DNA from: LMUY01 sp964657445
GTDB lineage: Bacteria > Pseudomonadota > Alphaproteobacteria > Acetobacterales > Acetobacteraceae
Reading direction: 5' to 3'
Assembly: GCA_964657445.1 (NCBI GenBank)
Contig: CAZZVB010000045.1
Coordinates: 1 to 23,363, forward strand
DNA: 23,363 bases
Of this stretch, positions 7,763-15,701 are shown piece after piece. The position numbers and the translations under genes were made by a program. How positions within the stretch are numbered: the stretch's first letter is position 1; each line of letters opens with the position of its first letter. The notes under the pieces are model-generated. The model saw only the letters and a program-made list of their open reading frames with translations, was not told the origin of the DNA and did no database searches.

Positions 7763-8688
7763 CCCGTATCCTCCCGCTGCTGTGCCTGGCGGCCCTTTCG
7801 GCATGCGGCGACCTGCCGCAACCCTTCCTCGGCCGCCCCGGCGCCACGGCGGAGCGCCTGTCCCTGCCGCCCCCGTCGCGGCTGGCAATTCCGCTGCCCA
7901 CGTCCTCGCTGCTGACGGATAGCGCCGCCAAAGCCTGGTCCGACGCCCTGGCCGACGCACTGGTCGCGCAGGAGCTGCCGGCCTTCTCCACCACCGCGGC
8001 CCGGCCCGGTGACTGGCACCTGATCCTGACGGCCGAGATCGAGAACGGGTCCGTCGTGCCCACCTACACCGTTGCGGACCCGCGCGGTCACCCGATGGGC
8101 TCCAGCGAAGGGCCGGCCGTTCCCGCGCAGGATTGGGCAGCCGGCCAGCCCGCGACGCTGCAGGCCGCCGCCAACGCCGTGGCGCCCAAGGTGATCGCGC
8201 TGCTCAGCGGGATCGAGGCGCGGCGGGAGATGAGCGACCCGAAAAGCCTGCTCAACCGGCCGCCGGTCATCTACTTCAAAGGCGTCACCGGCGCACCGGG
8301 CGACGGCAACGCGGCCCTTGCCCGCCAGATGCAGACCAGGCTGCCGAACCTCGGCGACCTCGTGCAGGACAATCCGAAAGGCGCGGATTTCAGCGTGGCC
8401 GGCGTGATCAAGACTGCACCCGGCGCCAACAAGACCGAACGGATCGAGATCCAATGGATCGTCAACGACGCGCGCGGCAACGAGACCGGACGCGTGCTGC
8501 AGATCAACGAAGTCGCGCCGGGCTCGCTCGACACCTACTGGGGCGAGGTCGCCATCGTGGTCGCCAGCGAGGCGTCCGGAGGCGTGCATGAGGTCATCAC
8601 CAACGCAACAGGCCGCGGTGCCGCTCCGGCCAATGCCCCCGCCGACGCTCCGGGGAAGACATCGTCCCTGATCAAGTCAGGTGGATGA
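7753..8688 (+). CDS. Uncharacterised lipoprotein between pgeF and prs
   Basis: Protein of 311 residues that I do not recognise by function. It begins with a short lipoprotein signal: a basic residue at position 5, a hydrophobic stretch, and a lipobox LSAC with Cys18. The mature part shows two similar halves by feel: each has a WHLILTAEIE- or DFSVAGVIK-type strand pattern and an alternating hydrophobic/polar layout suggesting a beta-rich periplasmic domain. The C-terminal 30 residues are Ala/Pro-rich and probably disordered. ATG at 7753 overlaps the end of pgeF by ten bases and places the lipobox correctly; a longer in-frame reading from 7264 runs through pgeF and is rejected. Likely exported and lipidated by the Lgt encoded upstream, in the outer or inner membrane. 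Confidence 0.8.
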   Translation: MSLARILPLLCLAALSACGDLPQPFLGRPGATAERLSLPPPSRLAIPLPTSSLLTDSAAKAWSDALADALVAQELPAFSTTAARPGDWHLILTAEIENGSVVPTYTVADPRGHPMGSSEGPAVPAQDWAAGQPATLQAAANAVAPKVIALLSGIEARREMSDPKSLLNRPPVIYFKGVTGAPGDGNAALARQMQTRLPNLGDLVQDNPKGADFSVAGVIKTAPGANKTERIEIQWIVNDARGNETGRVLQINEVAPGSLDTYWGEVAIVVASEASGGVHEVITNATGRGAAPANAPADAPGKTSSLIKSGG

Positions 8689-8746
8689 CAGATGAGTGAA
8701 CGGTTGCTAGAACCCGGCATCGCTCCTGGAGCAGGATACGCCTCCT

Positions 8747-9679
8747 ATGAAAATCGTCGCCTGCAATAGCAATCGGGCGCTGTCGGAGGCCGTTGCCGCA
8801 AACCTCGGCATCCCGCTGACCCGGGCTTCGATCCGGCGTTTCGCGGATATGGAGGTGTTCGTCGAAATTCACGAGAACGTCCGCGGTGAGGACGTCTTCG
8901 TGCTGCAATCCACTTCCTATCCCGCCAACGACAACCTGATGGAGCTGCTGATCACGCTGGATGCGCTGCGCCGGTCGAGCGCGCGCCGGGTGACCGCAGT
9001 CATGCCGTATTTCGGCTACGCCCGGCAGGACCGTAAGACCGCCGCCCGCACCCCGATCTCCGCCAAGCTGGTTGCCAACCTGATCACCCAGGCTGGCGCC
9101 AACCGCGTGCTGACGCTGGATCTGCATGCCGGGCAGATCCAGGGGTTCTTCGACATCCCCGTGGACAACCTCTACGCCGCCCCGCTGTTCACCACCGACA
9201 TCCAGGAACGCTTCGCCGGGCGGGAGCTGATGATCGTCTCCCCCGACGTTGGCGGCGTGCTGCGCGCCCGCAACCTGGCGTCCCGGTTGAACTGCGAGCT
9301 GGCCATCATCGACAAGCGGCGGGAGCGCGCCGGCGTGTCGGAGGTGATGAATATCATCGGTGAGGTCGAGGGCTTCGACTGCATCCTGGTGGACGACATC
9401 TGCGACTCCGGCGGCACGCTGTGCAATGCGGCCGCCGCGCTCAAGAAGGAAGGGGCGCGCTCCGTCAGCGTCTATGTCACGCACGGGGTGTTGTCGGGCG
9501 GCGCAGTGGCGCGGATCAGCGCGGCGCCGATCGACATGATGACCATCACCGACAGCATCGAGCCGACGGAGGCCGTGCGTGGTGCGCCCAATCTGCGGAC
9601 CTTCACCATCGCGCCGCTTCTGGCCGAAGCCATGCGCCGTATCAACGATGAGAGCAGCGTCAGTTCGCTGTTCGATTAG
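8747..9679 (+). CDS. prs: Ribose-phosphate pyrophosphokinase
   Basis: Makes 5-phosphoribosyl-1-pyrophosphate from ribose 5-phosphate and ATP for nucleotide, histidine, tryptophan and NAD synthesis. The 310-residue product matches the class I enzyme length. Visible elements are the N-terminal NSNRALSEAVA strand-loop, the ATP-binding YARQDRK (residues 91-97), the signature DLHAGQIQGFFDIPVDNL (125-142), and the PRPP-binding loop DCILVDDICDSGGTL (211-225). An AGGA sequence at 8733-8736 sits about ten bases before the ATG. The 58-base gap to the lipoprotein gene could hold its own promoter, for example the TTGCTA at 8703-8708, but no convincing -10 is seen. Confidence 0.97.
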   Translation: MKIVACNSNRALSEAVAANLGIPLTRASIRRFADMEVFVEIHENVRGEDVFVLQSTSYPANDNLMELLITLDALRRSSARRVTAVMPYFGYARQDRKTAARTPISAKLVANLITQAGANRVLTLDLHAGQIQGFFDIPVDNLYAAPLFTTDIQERFAGRELMIVSPDVGGVLRARNLASRLNCELAIIDKRRERAGVSEVMNIIGEVEGFDCILVDDICDSGGTLCNAAAALKKEGARSVSVYVTHGVLSGGAVARISAAPIDMMTITDSIEPTEAVRGAPNLRTFTIAPLLAEAMRRINDESSVSSLFD

Positions 9680-9690
9680 CGGAGCCCGCC

Positions 9691-10308
9691 ATGAAGCTTT
9701 ACTACTCGCCCGGCGCCTGCTCGCTCGGTATCCACGTGCTGCTCGAGGAAGTCGGCAAGCCTTACGAGACCGAGCTGATCAATGTGCGCGAAGGGGTGCA
9801 GTTCCAGCCCTATTTCACCGCGGTCAGCGCCAAATCCAAGGTGCCTGCCTTGCGCCGCGATGACGGCAGCGTGCTGACCGAATACGGCGCCATCGCCACC
9901 TACATCGCCCGCACGAACCCCGAAGCCAAGCTCATGCCCGGTGATGTGGACTCCGAAATCAGGGCGATCGAGGCGATGGATTACATCGTGGCCACCGTGC
10001 ACATGCAGGGCTTCACCCGCGTCGCGCGTCCCGGCAATTTCTCGCCGAACGAGGCGGACAAGGATGCGGTGCAGGCCCGTGGCCGCGAGATCTACGCCAA
10101 GGGGCTCGGGCTGCTGAACGAGACGCTGCACGGGAAGGATTGGCTCGCGGGCGAGTATTCGATTGCCGACAGCGCGCTGTTCTACGTGGCGAACTGGGCG
10201 CCGCGCGCCGGCGTCGAGCTGCCGGCCCATATCGCCGCCCACTTCGCCCGCATGAAGGCGCGGCCGGCGGTGCATCGCGCGCTGGTGGCCGAAGGGCTGC
10301 ACAGCTGA
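9691..10308 (+). CDS. Beta-class-like glutathione S-transferase
   Basis: Predicted cytosolic glutathione transferase of 205 residues. The N-terminal thioredoxin-like domain starts with KLYYSPGACSLGIHVLLEEVG; Cys10 in the PGACSL motif is the hallmark of bacterial beta-class enzymes, where the cysteine contacts glutathione. The glutathione-binding cis-Pro segment KVPAL and the LTEYGAIATYIA helix (about residues 60-72) follow, and an all-helical C-terminal domain fills the rest with the usual LAGEYSIADSALF N-capping motif (about 151-163). It starts 11 bases after prs, with GGAG at 9680-9683 as ribosome site. Substrate is unknown. Its stop shares bases with the likely CTG start of the next gene. 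Confidence 0.92.
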   Translation: MKLYYSPGACSLGIHVLLEEVGKPYETELINVREGVQFQPYFTAVSAKSKVPALRRDDGSVLTEYGAIATYIARTNPEAKLMPGDVDSEIRAIEAMDYIVATVHMQGFTRVARPGNFSPNEADKDAVQARGREIYAKGLGLLNETLHGKDWLAGEYSIADSALFYVANWAPRAGVELPAHIAAHFARMKARPAVHRALVAEGLHS

Positions 10309-10853
10309 CCATTCCGGCGCGGGCGTTCTGGTATCTCCGGCACGGTGAGACCGACTGGAACGCGCAGGGGCTCAGCCAGGGCAAGATCGACATCCCGCTG
10401 AACGCCACCGGCATCGCCCAAGCCGCCGCCGCCGCGCAAACGCTGCGCAGCCGCGGCATCGTGACCATCGTCAGCTCCCCGTTGTCGCGCGCCCGCGACA
10501 CCGCTGCCATGGTGGGCGAGGTGCTTGGCTTGCCGGTCACGGTGATCGATGACCTGCACGAGGTCGCGTTCGGCGTGCACGAGGGCACCGCCCAGAGCGG
10601 CGACTGGTTCCCGGCCTGGATCGCAGGCCAGTACACGCCGGAGCGTGGCGAGAGCTTTGCCGAACTCCGCACCCGCGCGGCCCGCGCCTTGACGGAGGCG
10701 CTGACCTATCCGCCGCCGGTTCTCGTCGTCGCCCATGGCGCCCTGTTCCGCGCTATTCGCGCCGAAATGGGCCTGGAGATCGACAGCCGCACCCCCAACG
10801 CGGCACCCTTGTTCTGCGAACCTGGCGACCCCTGGACGATCACGGCCGTCTAA
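10305..10853 (+). CDS. Histidine phosphatase family protein (phosphoglycerate mutase-like), probable CTG start
   Basis: Predicted branch-1/2 histidine phosphatase of 182 residues counted from CTG at 10305. The catalytic RHGETDWN motif (Arg12, His13) lies right at the N-terminus, followed by SSPLSRARDTA, the HEVAFGVHEG acid segment and the second histidine in LVVAHGALFRAI. No ATG, GTG or TTG occurs in frame near the conserved start; the nearest, a TTG at 10140, would add 55 residues encoded inside the GST gene and lacking family resemblance. CTG at 10305 overlaps the GST stop as CTGA and has GAAGGG at 10291-10296, eight bases upstream. The substrate (phosphosugar, cobalamin precursor or other) is not determined. 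It converges on the PsiE-like gene with about 30 bases between. Confidence 0.88.
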   Translation: MTIPARAFWYLRHGETDWNAQGLSQGKIDIPLNATGIAQAAAAAQTLRSRGIVTIVSSPLSRARDTAAMVGEVLGLPVTVIDDLHEVAFGVHEGTAQSGDWFPAWIAGQYTPERGESFAELRTRAARALTEALTYPPPVLVVAHGALFRAIRAEMGLEIDSRTPNAAPLFCEPGDPWTITAV

Positions 10854-10884
10854 GCGGCCACGACGACGTCTGGCACGGCGGGTT

Positions 10885-11391
10885 TTATGCCGCGGTTTTG
10901 CGCGTGAAGTAGATCGATCCGACCAGGACTACGATCAGCACGGCCAGCACGCCCAGCTCGATCATCGATGACTGAAACAGCGGCAGGTTGTCCGGCGTCC
11001 AGTTTTTCGCCTGGGTGATCTGCGACGTTTCGAGCGTGATCACCAGGATACGCCGGATGCAGGCGATCAGGGCGACGATGAGGAACGGTTCGCACACCAG
11101 CGTGCCGCTGCGGATCGAAGCGTGCACCGTGTGCAGGATTTCGACCAGCATCAGCACGAACAGCAGCCGGTCGATGATCTCGAAGATCGCGTCGTTGTGG
11201 GCGATATCGATCGCCCCGGCATAGAGCAAGGTCAGCGAGCCGATCAGCGCCAGCGCCAGCGCCAGCACCAGCATGGCCCCGATCACGACGTAAACCGCCT
11301 GCTCCGAGCGCTTGATGAAGCTGGCGCTGACGCGTAGCCAGCGTTCCTGCACCCGTTGCTCGCCTACCAGTTCGTCTTCGCCATCTGCCAT
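10885..11391 (-). CDS. PsiE-like (phosphate-starvation-inducible E family) membrane protein
   Basis: Small inner-membrane protein of 168 residues resembling the PsiE family, whose function is unknown. Four hydrophobic segments can be seen at about residues 33-56, 73-88, 99-118 and 142-162. The conserved family core is the run LLFVLMLVEILHTV followed by HASIRSG and EPFLIVALIACIRRILV (about 76-117), with charged residues (Glu84, Glu101, Arg113, Arg114) at or in membrane segments. The N-terminal 25 residues are acidic and polar, likely cytoplasmic. It is last in a minus-strand run, 26 bases after the CoA transferase gene, so it is probably co-transcribed with it. No phosphate-box-like site is evident. 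A link to phosphate starvation is only by name of the family. Confidence 0.8.
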   Translation of the reverse strand: MADGEDELVGEQRVQERWLRVSASFIKRSEQAVYVVIGAMLVLALALALIGSLTLLYAGAIDIAHNDAIFEIIDRLLFVLMLVEILHTVHASIRSGTLVCEPFLIVALIACIRRILVITLETSQITQAKNWTPDNLPLFQSSMIELGVLAVLIVVLVGSIYFTRKTAA

Positions 11392-11417
11392 CCGGATACC
11401 CCGCCGCGCCGCTCGAT

Positions 11418-12611
11418 CTACGAGCGCTTGCGGTCTGAGAATAGCACGCGCTCGGCGATCAGGCCCTCGATTTCATCGCCGGAGTAGCCGTGTTCCGCCA
11501 GCACGGCCGCCCCATCCTGTCCGAAGCGCGGCGGGGCCGAGCGTGTGCCGCCCGGCGTGCGGCTGAGCTTGATGGGGGTGCCGAGCGCCCGATAGCCGTC
11601 TTTCTCCGTGATCATGCCGCGGGCGGCTGTGTGCGGCGCCGCAAGCGCTTCGTCCACGTTCTGCACCGGGCCGGCCGGCAGGCCGAGCTTGCCGAGCCGT
11701 TCGCTCAGCTCGTGCCCGTCTTCGTGGGAGAACGCCTCCGTCAATAGCGCGGTCAGCGCCGGCCGGTTGGTGACCCGTGCGGCGTTGCTGGTGAACCGCG
11801 CGTCGTCGGCCAGCGCCGGCCGGCCGATCGCCGCGGCCAGCTTGCGGAATTGCGCGTCGTTGCCGATGGCAAGGAAGATCTGGCAGGTGCCGGTCGGGTA
11901 GGTGTCGTAGGGTGCGATGTTGGTGTGCGCGTTGCCGGCCGAAGCCGGGCGCTTGCCGTTGAGCAGGAAGTTTGCGGCCGCCGGGTGCAGCAGCGCCATG
12001 CCGCAATCATGCAGCGTCATATCCAGGAACTGGCCGCGGCCGGAGCGCGCACGCTCGTGCAGCGCCATCAGGATGGCGATGGTCGAGTACAGCCCCGTAG
12101 CGAGGTCCACCACCGGCGTGCCCATGCGCAGCGGCCCCGTGGTCTTGTCGCCGTTGATCGACATCAGCCCGACCATCGCCTGCACGATGGCGTCATAGCC
12201 GGGCAGGCCGCCGAGCGGCCCGTCCGCGCCGAACCCGCTGACCCGGCAGTGGATCAACCCGGGAAACAGCGGCTCGAGCGTGCCGTAGCCGAGACCCCAC
12301 CGTTCCATGCTGCCCGGCTTGAAGTTCTCCACCAGCACGTCGGCGCCGTCCAGCAGCCGCATCAGCACGGCCTTGCCGGCCGGTTTGCCGATGTCCAGCG
12401 CCAAGGCGCGCTTGTTGCGGTTGACGCCGAGGAAGTAGCTGGCGTCGTGCGCCTCGTCGAAGGGCGGCCCCCAATCCCGCGTCTCGTCGCCCTGCGGTGG
12501 CTCGACCTTGATCACGTCCGCGCCATGGTCGGACAGGATCATGGTGCAATACGGCCCGCCGAGCACGCGGGTGAGGTCCACGACTTTTACGCCGGCGAGA
12601 GCTCCTGTCAT
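11418..12611 (-). CDS. CaiB/BaiF family (class III) CoA transferase
   Basis: Moves CoA between carboxylic acids through an enzyme-bound anhydride; the family includes formyl-CoA:oxalate, carnitine and succinyl-CoA-dependent transferases. The 397-residue product opens with LAGVKVVDLTRVLGGPYCTM, then IKVEPPQGDETR, NRNKRALALD and VLVENFKPGSMERWGLGY, all family hallmarks. Asp169 in GTPVVDLATGLYS sits at the position of the catalytic Asp169 known for formyl-CoA transferase. Length is normal. It lies ten bases downstream of the dienelactone hydrolase gene on the same strand and is probably in its operon. The actual acyl donor and acceptor cannot be told; this family is often misannotated as formyl-CoA transferase, so I leave the specificity open. 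Confidence 0.93.
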   Translation of the reverse strand: MTGALAGVKVVDLTRVLGGPYCTMILSDHGADVIKVEPPQGDETRDWGPPFDEAHDASYFLGVNRNKRALALDIGKPAGKAVLMRLLDGADVLVENFKPGSMERWGLGYGTLEPLFPGLIHCRVSGFGADGPLGGLPGYDAIVQAMVGLMSINGDKTTGPLRMGTPVVDLATGLYSTIAILMALHERARSGRGQFLDMTLHDCGMALLHPAAANFLLNGKRPASAGNAHTNIAPYDTYPTGTCQIFLAIGNDAQFRKLAAAIGRPALADDARFTSNAARVTNRPALTALLTEAFSHEDGHELSERLGKLGLPAGPVQNVDEALAAPHTAARGMITEKDGYRALGTPIKLSRTPGGTRSAPPRFGQDGAAVLAEHGYSGDEIEGLIAERVLFSDRKRS

Positions 12612-12621
12612 ACGCCGAGAG

Positions 12622-13320
12622 TCATCCCAGCGCCGCTGCCAGCGCTTCGGCGCTGCGGCCGTTGGCGATGGTGGCCGCGAGGCCGGACCAATGGTTGCCG
12701 TTCACGCGGGCGAAGCCGTGATCCGCGCCGGCGTAATTGTACGCGGTGACGTGCGGCGCGGACTTGGCGGCCTCGAGCACCTTGGCGCGGGCCTCGGCGG
12801 GGAAAAAGCCGTCCTCGCCGGCGATGTGCATCACCAGCGGCGCGCGCAGGCTGGCGAAATGCGGGATCTGGTCGTCCAGTCCCACGCCGTAATAGGACAC
12901 GTTCACGTCCGCGTCCGACGACGCGGCCATCATCACGGCCAGCCGGCCGCCCAGGCAGTAGCCCATGGTGCCGACATGGCCGTTGCAGCCGGGCATGGTG
13001 CGGGCGGCAGCGACGGTGGCCTTCAGGTCATCCACGCCCTTCGCCTGGTCGAACTTGCCCAGGTAGTCCATCGCCTGCTTCCACTCGGCCTCGGTCTTGT
13101 CGGTCAGGTCCACGCCGGGCTTCATCCGCCAGAACAGGTCGGGGCAGATCGCGATGAAGCCCAGGTCGGCCACGTCGGCGGCGGTGGCGCGCATGGCGTC
13201 GTTCACGCCGAAGATCTCCTGGATCAGCACCACGGCGCCTGCCGGCGTCTTCTTCGGTTCGACCACCAGCGCGGAAAAGCTGCCCGAGCCGTCCAGCGCC
13301 TGCACCCTCATATCGGCCAT
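12622..13320 (-). CDS. Dienelactone hydrolase family protein
   Basis: Alpha/beta hydrolase of 232 residues. The catalytic triad of dienelactone hydrolase is fully visible: Cys122 in MGYCLGGRLA, Asp170 in IAGEDGFFP and His201 in GADHGFARV, plus the triad-gating Glu35 in LIQEIFGVN. Spacing and numbering are close to the well-studied Pseudomonas enzyme, which opens dienelactone to maleylacetate in the chlorocatechol pathway. Many homologues act on other esters or lactones, so the substrate here is open. The ATG at 13320 has GGAGG about eight bases upstream; the long in-frame extension to 13644 runs antisense through the binding-protein gene and is rejected. It is first in the minus-strand run with the CoA transferase and PsiE-like genes, facing the ABC importer. 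Confidence 0.92.
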   Translation of the reverse strand: MADMRVQALDGSGSFSALVVEPKKTPAGAVVLIQEIFGVNDAMRATAADVADLGFIAICPDLFWRMKPGVDLTDKTEAEWKQAMDYLGKFDQAKGVDDLKATVAAARTMPGCNGHVGTMGYCLGGRLAVMMAASSDADVNVSYYGVGLDDQIPHFASLRAPLVMHIAGEDGFFPAEARAKVLEAAKSAPHVTAYNYAGADHGFARVNGNHWSGLAATIANGRSAEALAAALG

Positions 13321-13471
13321 CGTTCTAACCCTCCGGTAAGCTTTCTCGCTAATAGGTGCCGCGCGCGTCGTGCGCCAGTCCGGGGATTGTTGATTTACAG
13401 GGTCCTTCCGGCTGGGTAGCGTCCGCACCAATGCCGGGACATTCCGGCGCGTCCAAGACAGGAGACAACCG
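13321..13471. promoter_or_regulatory. Divergent intergenic region between hydrolase and importer operons
   Basis: This 151-base gap must hold promoters for both directions. On the minus strand a TATTAG (plus positions 13349-13354) about 30 bases before the hydrolase start could be a -10 element, with no good -35. On the plus strand TTGATT at about 13390-13395 is a possible -35, again without a clear partner. No obvious palindromic operator was seen. The importer side has AGGAG at 13460-13464 as ribosome site. Confidence 0.4.
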
Positions 13472-14695
13472 ATGCCAGCCCTGCGCCTACTCCCGGCCCT
13501 TGCCGTGATCGCGCTGCCGTTCGCGGCCGCCGCGGCGGAGCCTATCAAGATCGGCGTGATTGCTGAGAACTCCGCCATTTCCGGCATCGCCATTCCCAAT
13601 GGCGCGCAGGTCGCAGCGGATGAGATCAATGCCAAGGGCGGCATCGATGGCCGGCAGATCGAGATCGTCGCCTATGACGACCATAACTCCGCCGCGGACG
13701 CGGTGCGTGCCATGCAGCGCCTGTCCAGCCAGGACAAAGTCAGCGCCGTGATCGCGACCTACACCAGTGAGGTCGCCTTGGCGTTGGAGCCGTGGGCCGG
13801 GCGGCTGAAGATGCCGACGATCACGCCGGGTGCGGCGAGCGATGAGATCGGTATTCGCATCCACGGCGACTACGATCACCTCAAGTATTTCTTCCACGGC
13901 TACCTGACGTCGAGCCACTTGTCGGACGCCGTGTGCGACGCATCGAAGGATCTGCTGGTCGATAGCAAGTATCACATGAAGTCGGCCGTGATCATGAGCG
14001 AGGACGCGGCCTGGACCGGCCCGCTCGACGCCGAATACGTCAAGTGCCTGCCCAAGGTCGGCCTCAAGGTCTTGGACCATATCCGGATGTCGCCGGACAC
14101 GACCGATTTCACCCCGATCTATAACGGGATCGAGGCGAAGAAGCCCGACGTGATCATCACCGGGATCAGCCATGTCGGCGTGCAGCCGACGGTGCAGTGG
14201 GCCAACCAGCAGGTGCCGATTCCGCAATTCGGCATCTCGTCGCAAGCCACGTCCTCCACCTTCTGGAAGGACACCAACGGCGCGACCGAAGGCATCGTGC
14301 TGCAGCTTGTCGCGGTGGACTCGGTGGCAAGCACGCCCAAGACCATCCCGTTCGCGCAGGCCTACCAGAAGAAGTACGGCGTCACCCCGGCCTACTCGGG
14401 CTACGGCGCCTATGATGAGGTTTACTACATCGCCGACGCCATCCACCGCGCTGGCAGCTCCGACCCGGAGAAGGTGGTGGACGCGCTGGAGAAGACCGAC
14501 TGGGTGGGCACGGTGGGACGCGTCCAGTTCTCCGGCAAGGACGACGCCATCACCCACACCATCAAGTATGGCCCCGATCTGGTGAGCGGCCTGTTGGTGC
14601 AGTGGCAGGATGGCAAGCAGGTCCCGGTCTGGCCCACCGCCGTCGCCAACGGCAACACGCTGCGGTTCCCATCCTTCGTCAAGCTGACGAACTGA
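13472..14695 (+). CDS. Branched-chain amino acid-type ABC transporter substrate-binding protein
   Basis: Periplasmic binding protein of the LivK/type I fold, 407 residues. The N-terminus is a classical Sec signal peptide (basic Arg5, hydrophobic stretch, Ala-rich end) with probable cleavage near residue 22, just before EPIKIGVIAE. The mature protein shows the family layout: ANGAQVAADEINAKGGIDGR-like segment near residues 46-63 (here beginning with PNGAQ), QDKVSAVIATYTSEVALAL, and two alternating Rossmann-like lobes. AGGAG seven bases upstream of the ATG supports the start. It begins a plus-strand operon with two permeases and a fused ATPase. The ligand is unknown: this family binds amino acids, amides, urea and aromatic acids, and the neighbouring hydrolase and CoA transferase hint at an organic acid. 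Confidence 0.92.
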   Translation: MPALRLLPALAVIALPFAAAAAEPIKIGVIAENSAISGIAIPNGAQVAADEINAKGGIDGRQIEIVAYDDHNSAADAVRAMQRLSSQDKVSAVIATYTSEVALALEPWAGRLKMPTITPGAASDEIGIRIHGDYDHLKYFFHGYLTSSHLSDAVCDASKDLLVDSKYHMKSAVIMSEDAAWTGPLDAEYVKCLPKVGLKVLDHIRMSPDTTDFTPIYNGIEAKKPDVIITGISHVGVQPTVQWANQQVPIPQFGISSQATSSTFWKDTNGATEGIVLQLVAVDSVASTPKTIPFAQAYQKKYGVTPAYSGYGAYDEVYYIADAIHRAGSSDPEKVVDALEKTDWVGTVGRVQFSGKDDAITHTIKYGPDLVSGLLVQWQDGKQVPVWPTAVANGNTLRFPSFVKLTN

Positions 14696-14720
14696 TCAGG
14701 CCCCAAACGCCGCTCTAAAA

Positions 14721-14818
14721 CCCTCTCCCCGCGGGAGAGGGCAGGGTGAGGGGCCAACCGCCCCAATCTCGCGACCACGACCCATCACCCTGGCCCTCCC
14801 CCACAGGCGGGAGAGGGA
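14721..14818. repeat. Double-hairpin inverted repeat between binding protein and permease genes
   Basis: Two GC-rich arms, 14721-14753 and 14781-14817, are imperfect inverted copies of each other. Each arm is itself a hairpin (CCCTCTCCC with GGGAGAGGG in the left; CCCTCCC with GGGAGGG-like partners in the right), and each carries the motif CAGGGTGA or its complement TCACCCTG. The layout, two palindromes in inverted orientation within about 100 bases, is that of dispersed REP/BIME-like or MITE-like extragenic elements common in GC-rich proteobacteria. Whether other copies exist cannot be seen here. It ends 14 bases before the livH-like start codon. Confidence 0.75.
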
Positions 14819-14831
14819 ATAGAAGCATGAG

Positions 14832-15701
14832 ATGTTAGGTTACCAAGTCCTTATCGACGGCTTCGCCATCAGCGCCCTCTATGGGCTGGGCGCAGTCGGC
14901 TTCACTTTGATGTTCGGCGTCTCCGGCGTGCTCAACCTTGCCCATGGCGGGACGATGCTGGTGTCGGCCGTCGTCGCCTGGCTCGTGGCGGACACGGCGG
15001 GTGCGCTCGGCGGCGCGCTGGCCGGGCTGGCCGCGGGCATCGCGACCGCGTTCGCCACCTACTTCTTCGTGGTGCGGCCGATCCAGCGCTCCAAATCCAT
15101 CCCGCGGGAGGAGACGGAGATCTTCGTCCTCACCGGCACGCTGCTCTGGGGCATCATGATTCAGGAGGCGGTTGCCTATTTCACCACCACCAGCCCGCAC
15201 ACCGTTCGCCCGCTGATCTCCGGCGTGACGCAGATCGCCGGGGTGCGCACCCCCACCAACGAGATCCTCACCGCGGTGCTGTGCTGGGCCACGATCGGCG
15301 GGCTATGGCTGCTGGTGAACCGGACGCGGGCGGGCAAGGCGCTGCTCGCCGCGTCGATCAATCCGCGCGGCCTCACCTTGCTCGGGTATGAGCTTTCGAG
15401 CATCTACCTGCTGGTCTGGGCGATCTACGGCGTGCTGGCCGGGATCGCCGGCGTGCTGCTCGGCGCCTTCCTCGGCGTGTCATCGGACAATGCCGGCACA
15501 TTGACCGCGTCGGCATTTTCCATCGTCGTGCTGGGCGGGCTGGGCTCGGTGTCCGGCTCGCTGATCGCGGCCTACTGCGTTGGCTATCTGGAGACGATCA
15601 CGTCCTATCTGATTTCGCCCGCCTACCGGAACATCCCGTCGCTCGTGCTGCTGGTGGCCGTGGTCTATCTGCGGCCGCAGGGCCTGCTGGGGCGCCGCTG
15701 A
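14832..15701 (+). CDS. livH: ABC transporter permease, LivH type
   Basis: Inner-membrane permease of a branched-chain amino acid-type importer, 289 residues with about eight hydrophobic segments. The opening LIDGFAISALYGLGAVGFTLMFGVSGVLNLAHGG (residues 7-40) is the LivH signature region, and the cytoplasmic loop ASINPRGLTLLGYELSSIYLLVW (about 174-196) with its conserved alanine/glycine contacts the ATPase. ATG at 14832 is used because an upstream ATG at 14827 runs into a stop after three codons; AGAAG at 14821-14825 is a weak ribosome site, or the GAGAGGGAA end of the preceding repeat serves. The TGA overlaps the ATG of the next permease by one base. Confidence 0.93.
   Translation: MLGYQVLIDGFAISALYGLGAVGFTLMFGVSGVLNLAHGGTMLVSAVVAWLVADTAGALGGALAGLAAGIATAFATYFFVVRPIQRSKSIPREETEIFVLTGTLLWGIMIQEAVAYFTTTSPHTVRPLISGVTQIAGVRTPTNEILTAVLCWATIGGLWLLVNRTRAGKALLAASINPRGLTLLGYELSSIYLLVWAIYGVLAGIAGVLLGAFLGVSSDNAGTLTASAFSIVVLGGLGSVSGSLIAAYCVGYLETITSYLISPAYRNIPSLVLLVAVVYLRPQGLLGRR

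Noticed and set aside
6815..7960. Open frame (381 codons) on the minus strand
   Set aside because: Antisense to the methyltransferase, pgeF and lipoprotein genes, each with solid motifs.
8692..8769. 25-codon frame overlapping the prs start
   Set aside because: No ribosome site of its own and it runs into prs in another frame; frames of this length are expected by chance.
11850..12749. Long open frame (299 codons) on the plus strand
   Set aside because: It lies antisense to the CoA transferase gene, whose catalytic residues and family motifs are intact; GC-rich codon use leaves such open shadow frames.
13321..13644. In-frame N-terminal extension of the dienelactone hydrolase
   Set aside because: The extra 108 residues run antisense through the binding-protein signal region, and a good ribosome site precedes the ATG at 13320.
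13487..14557. Long open frame (356 codons) on the minus strand
   Set aside because: Antisense to the binding-protein gene, with His/Arg/Asp-rich composition and no recognisable motif.
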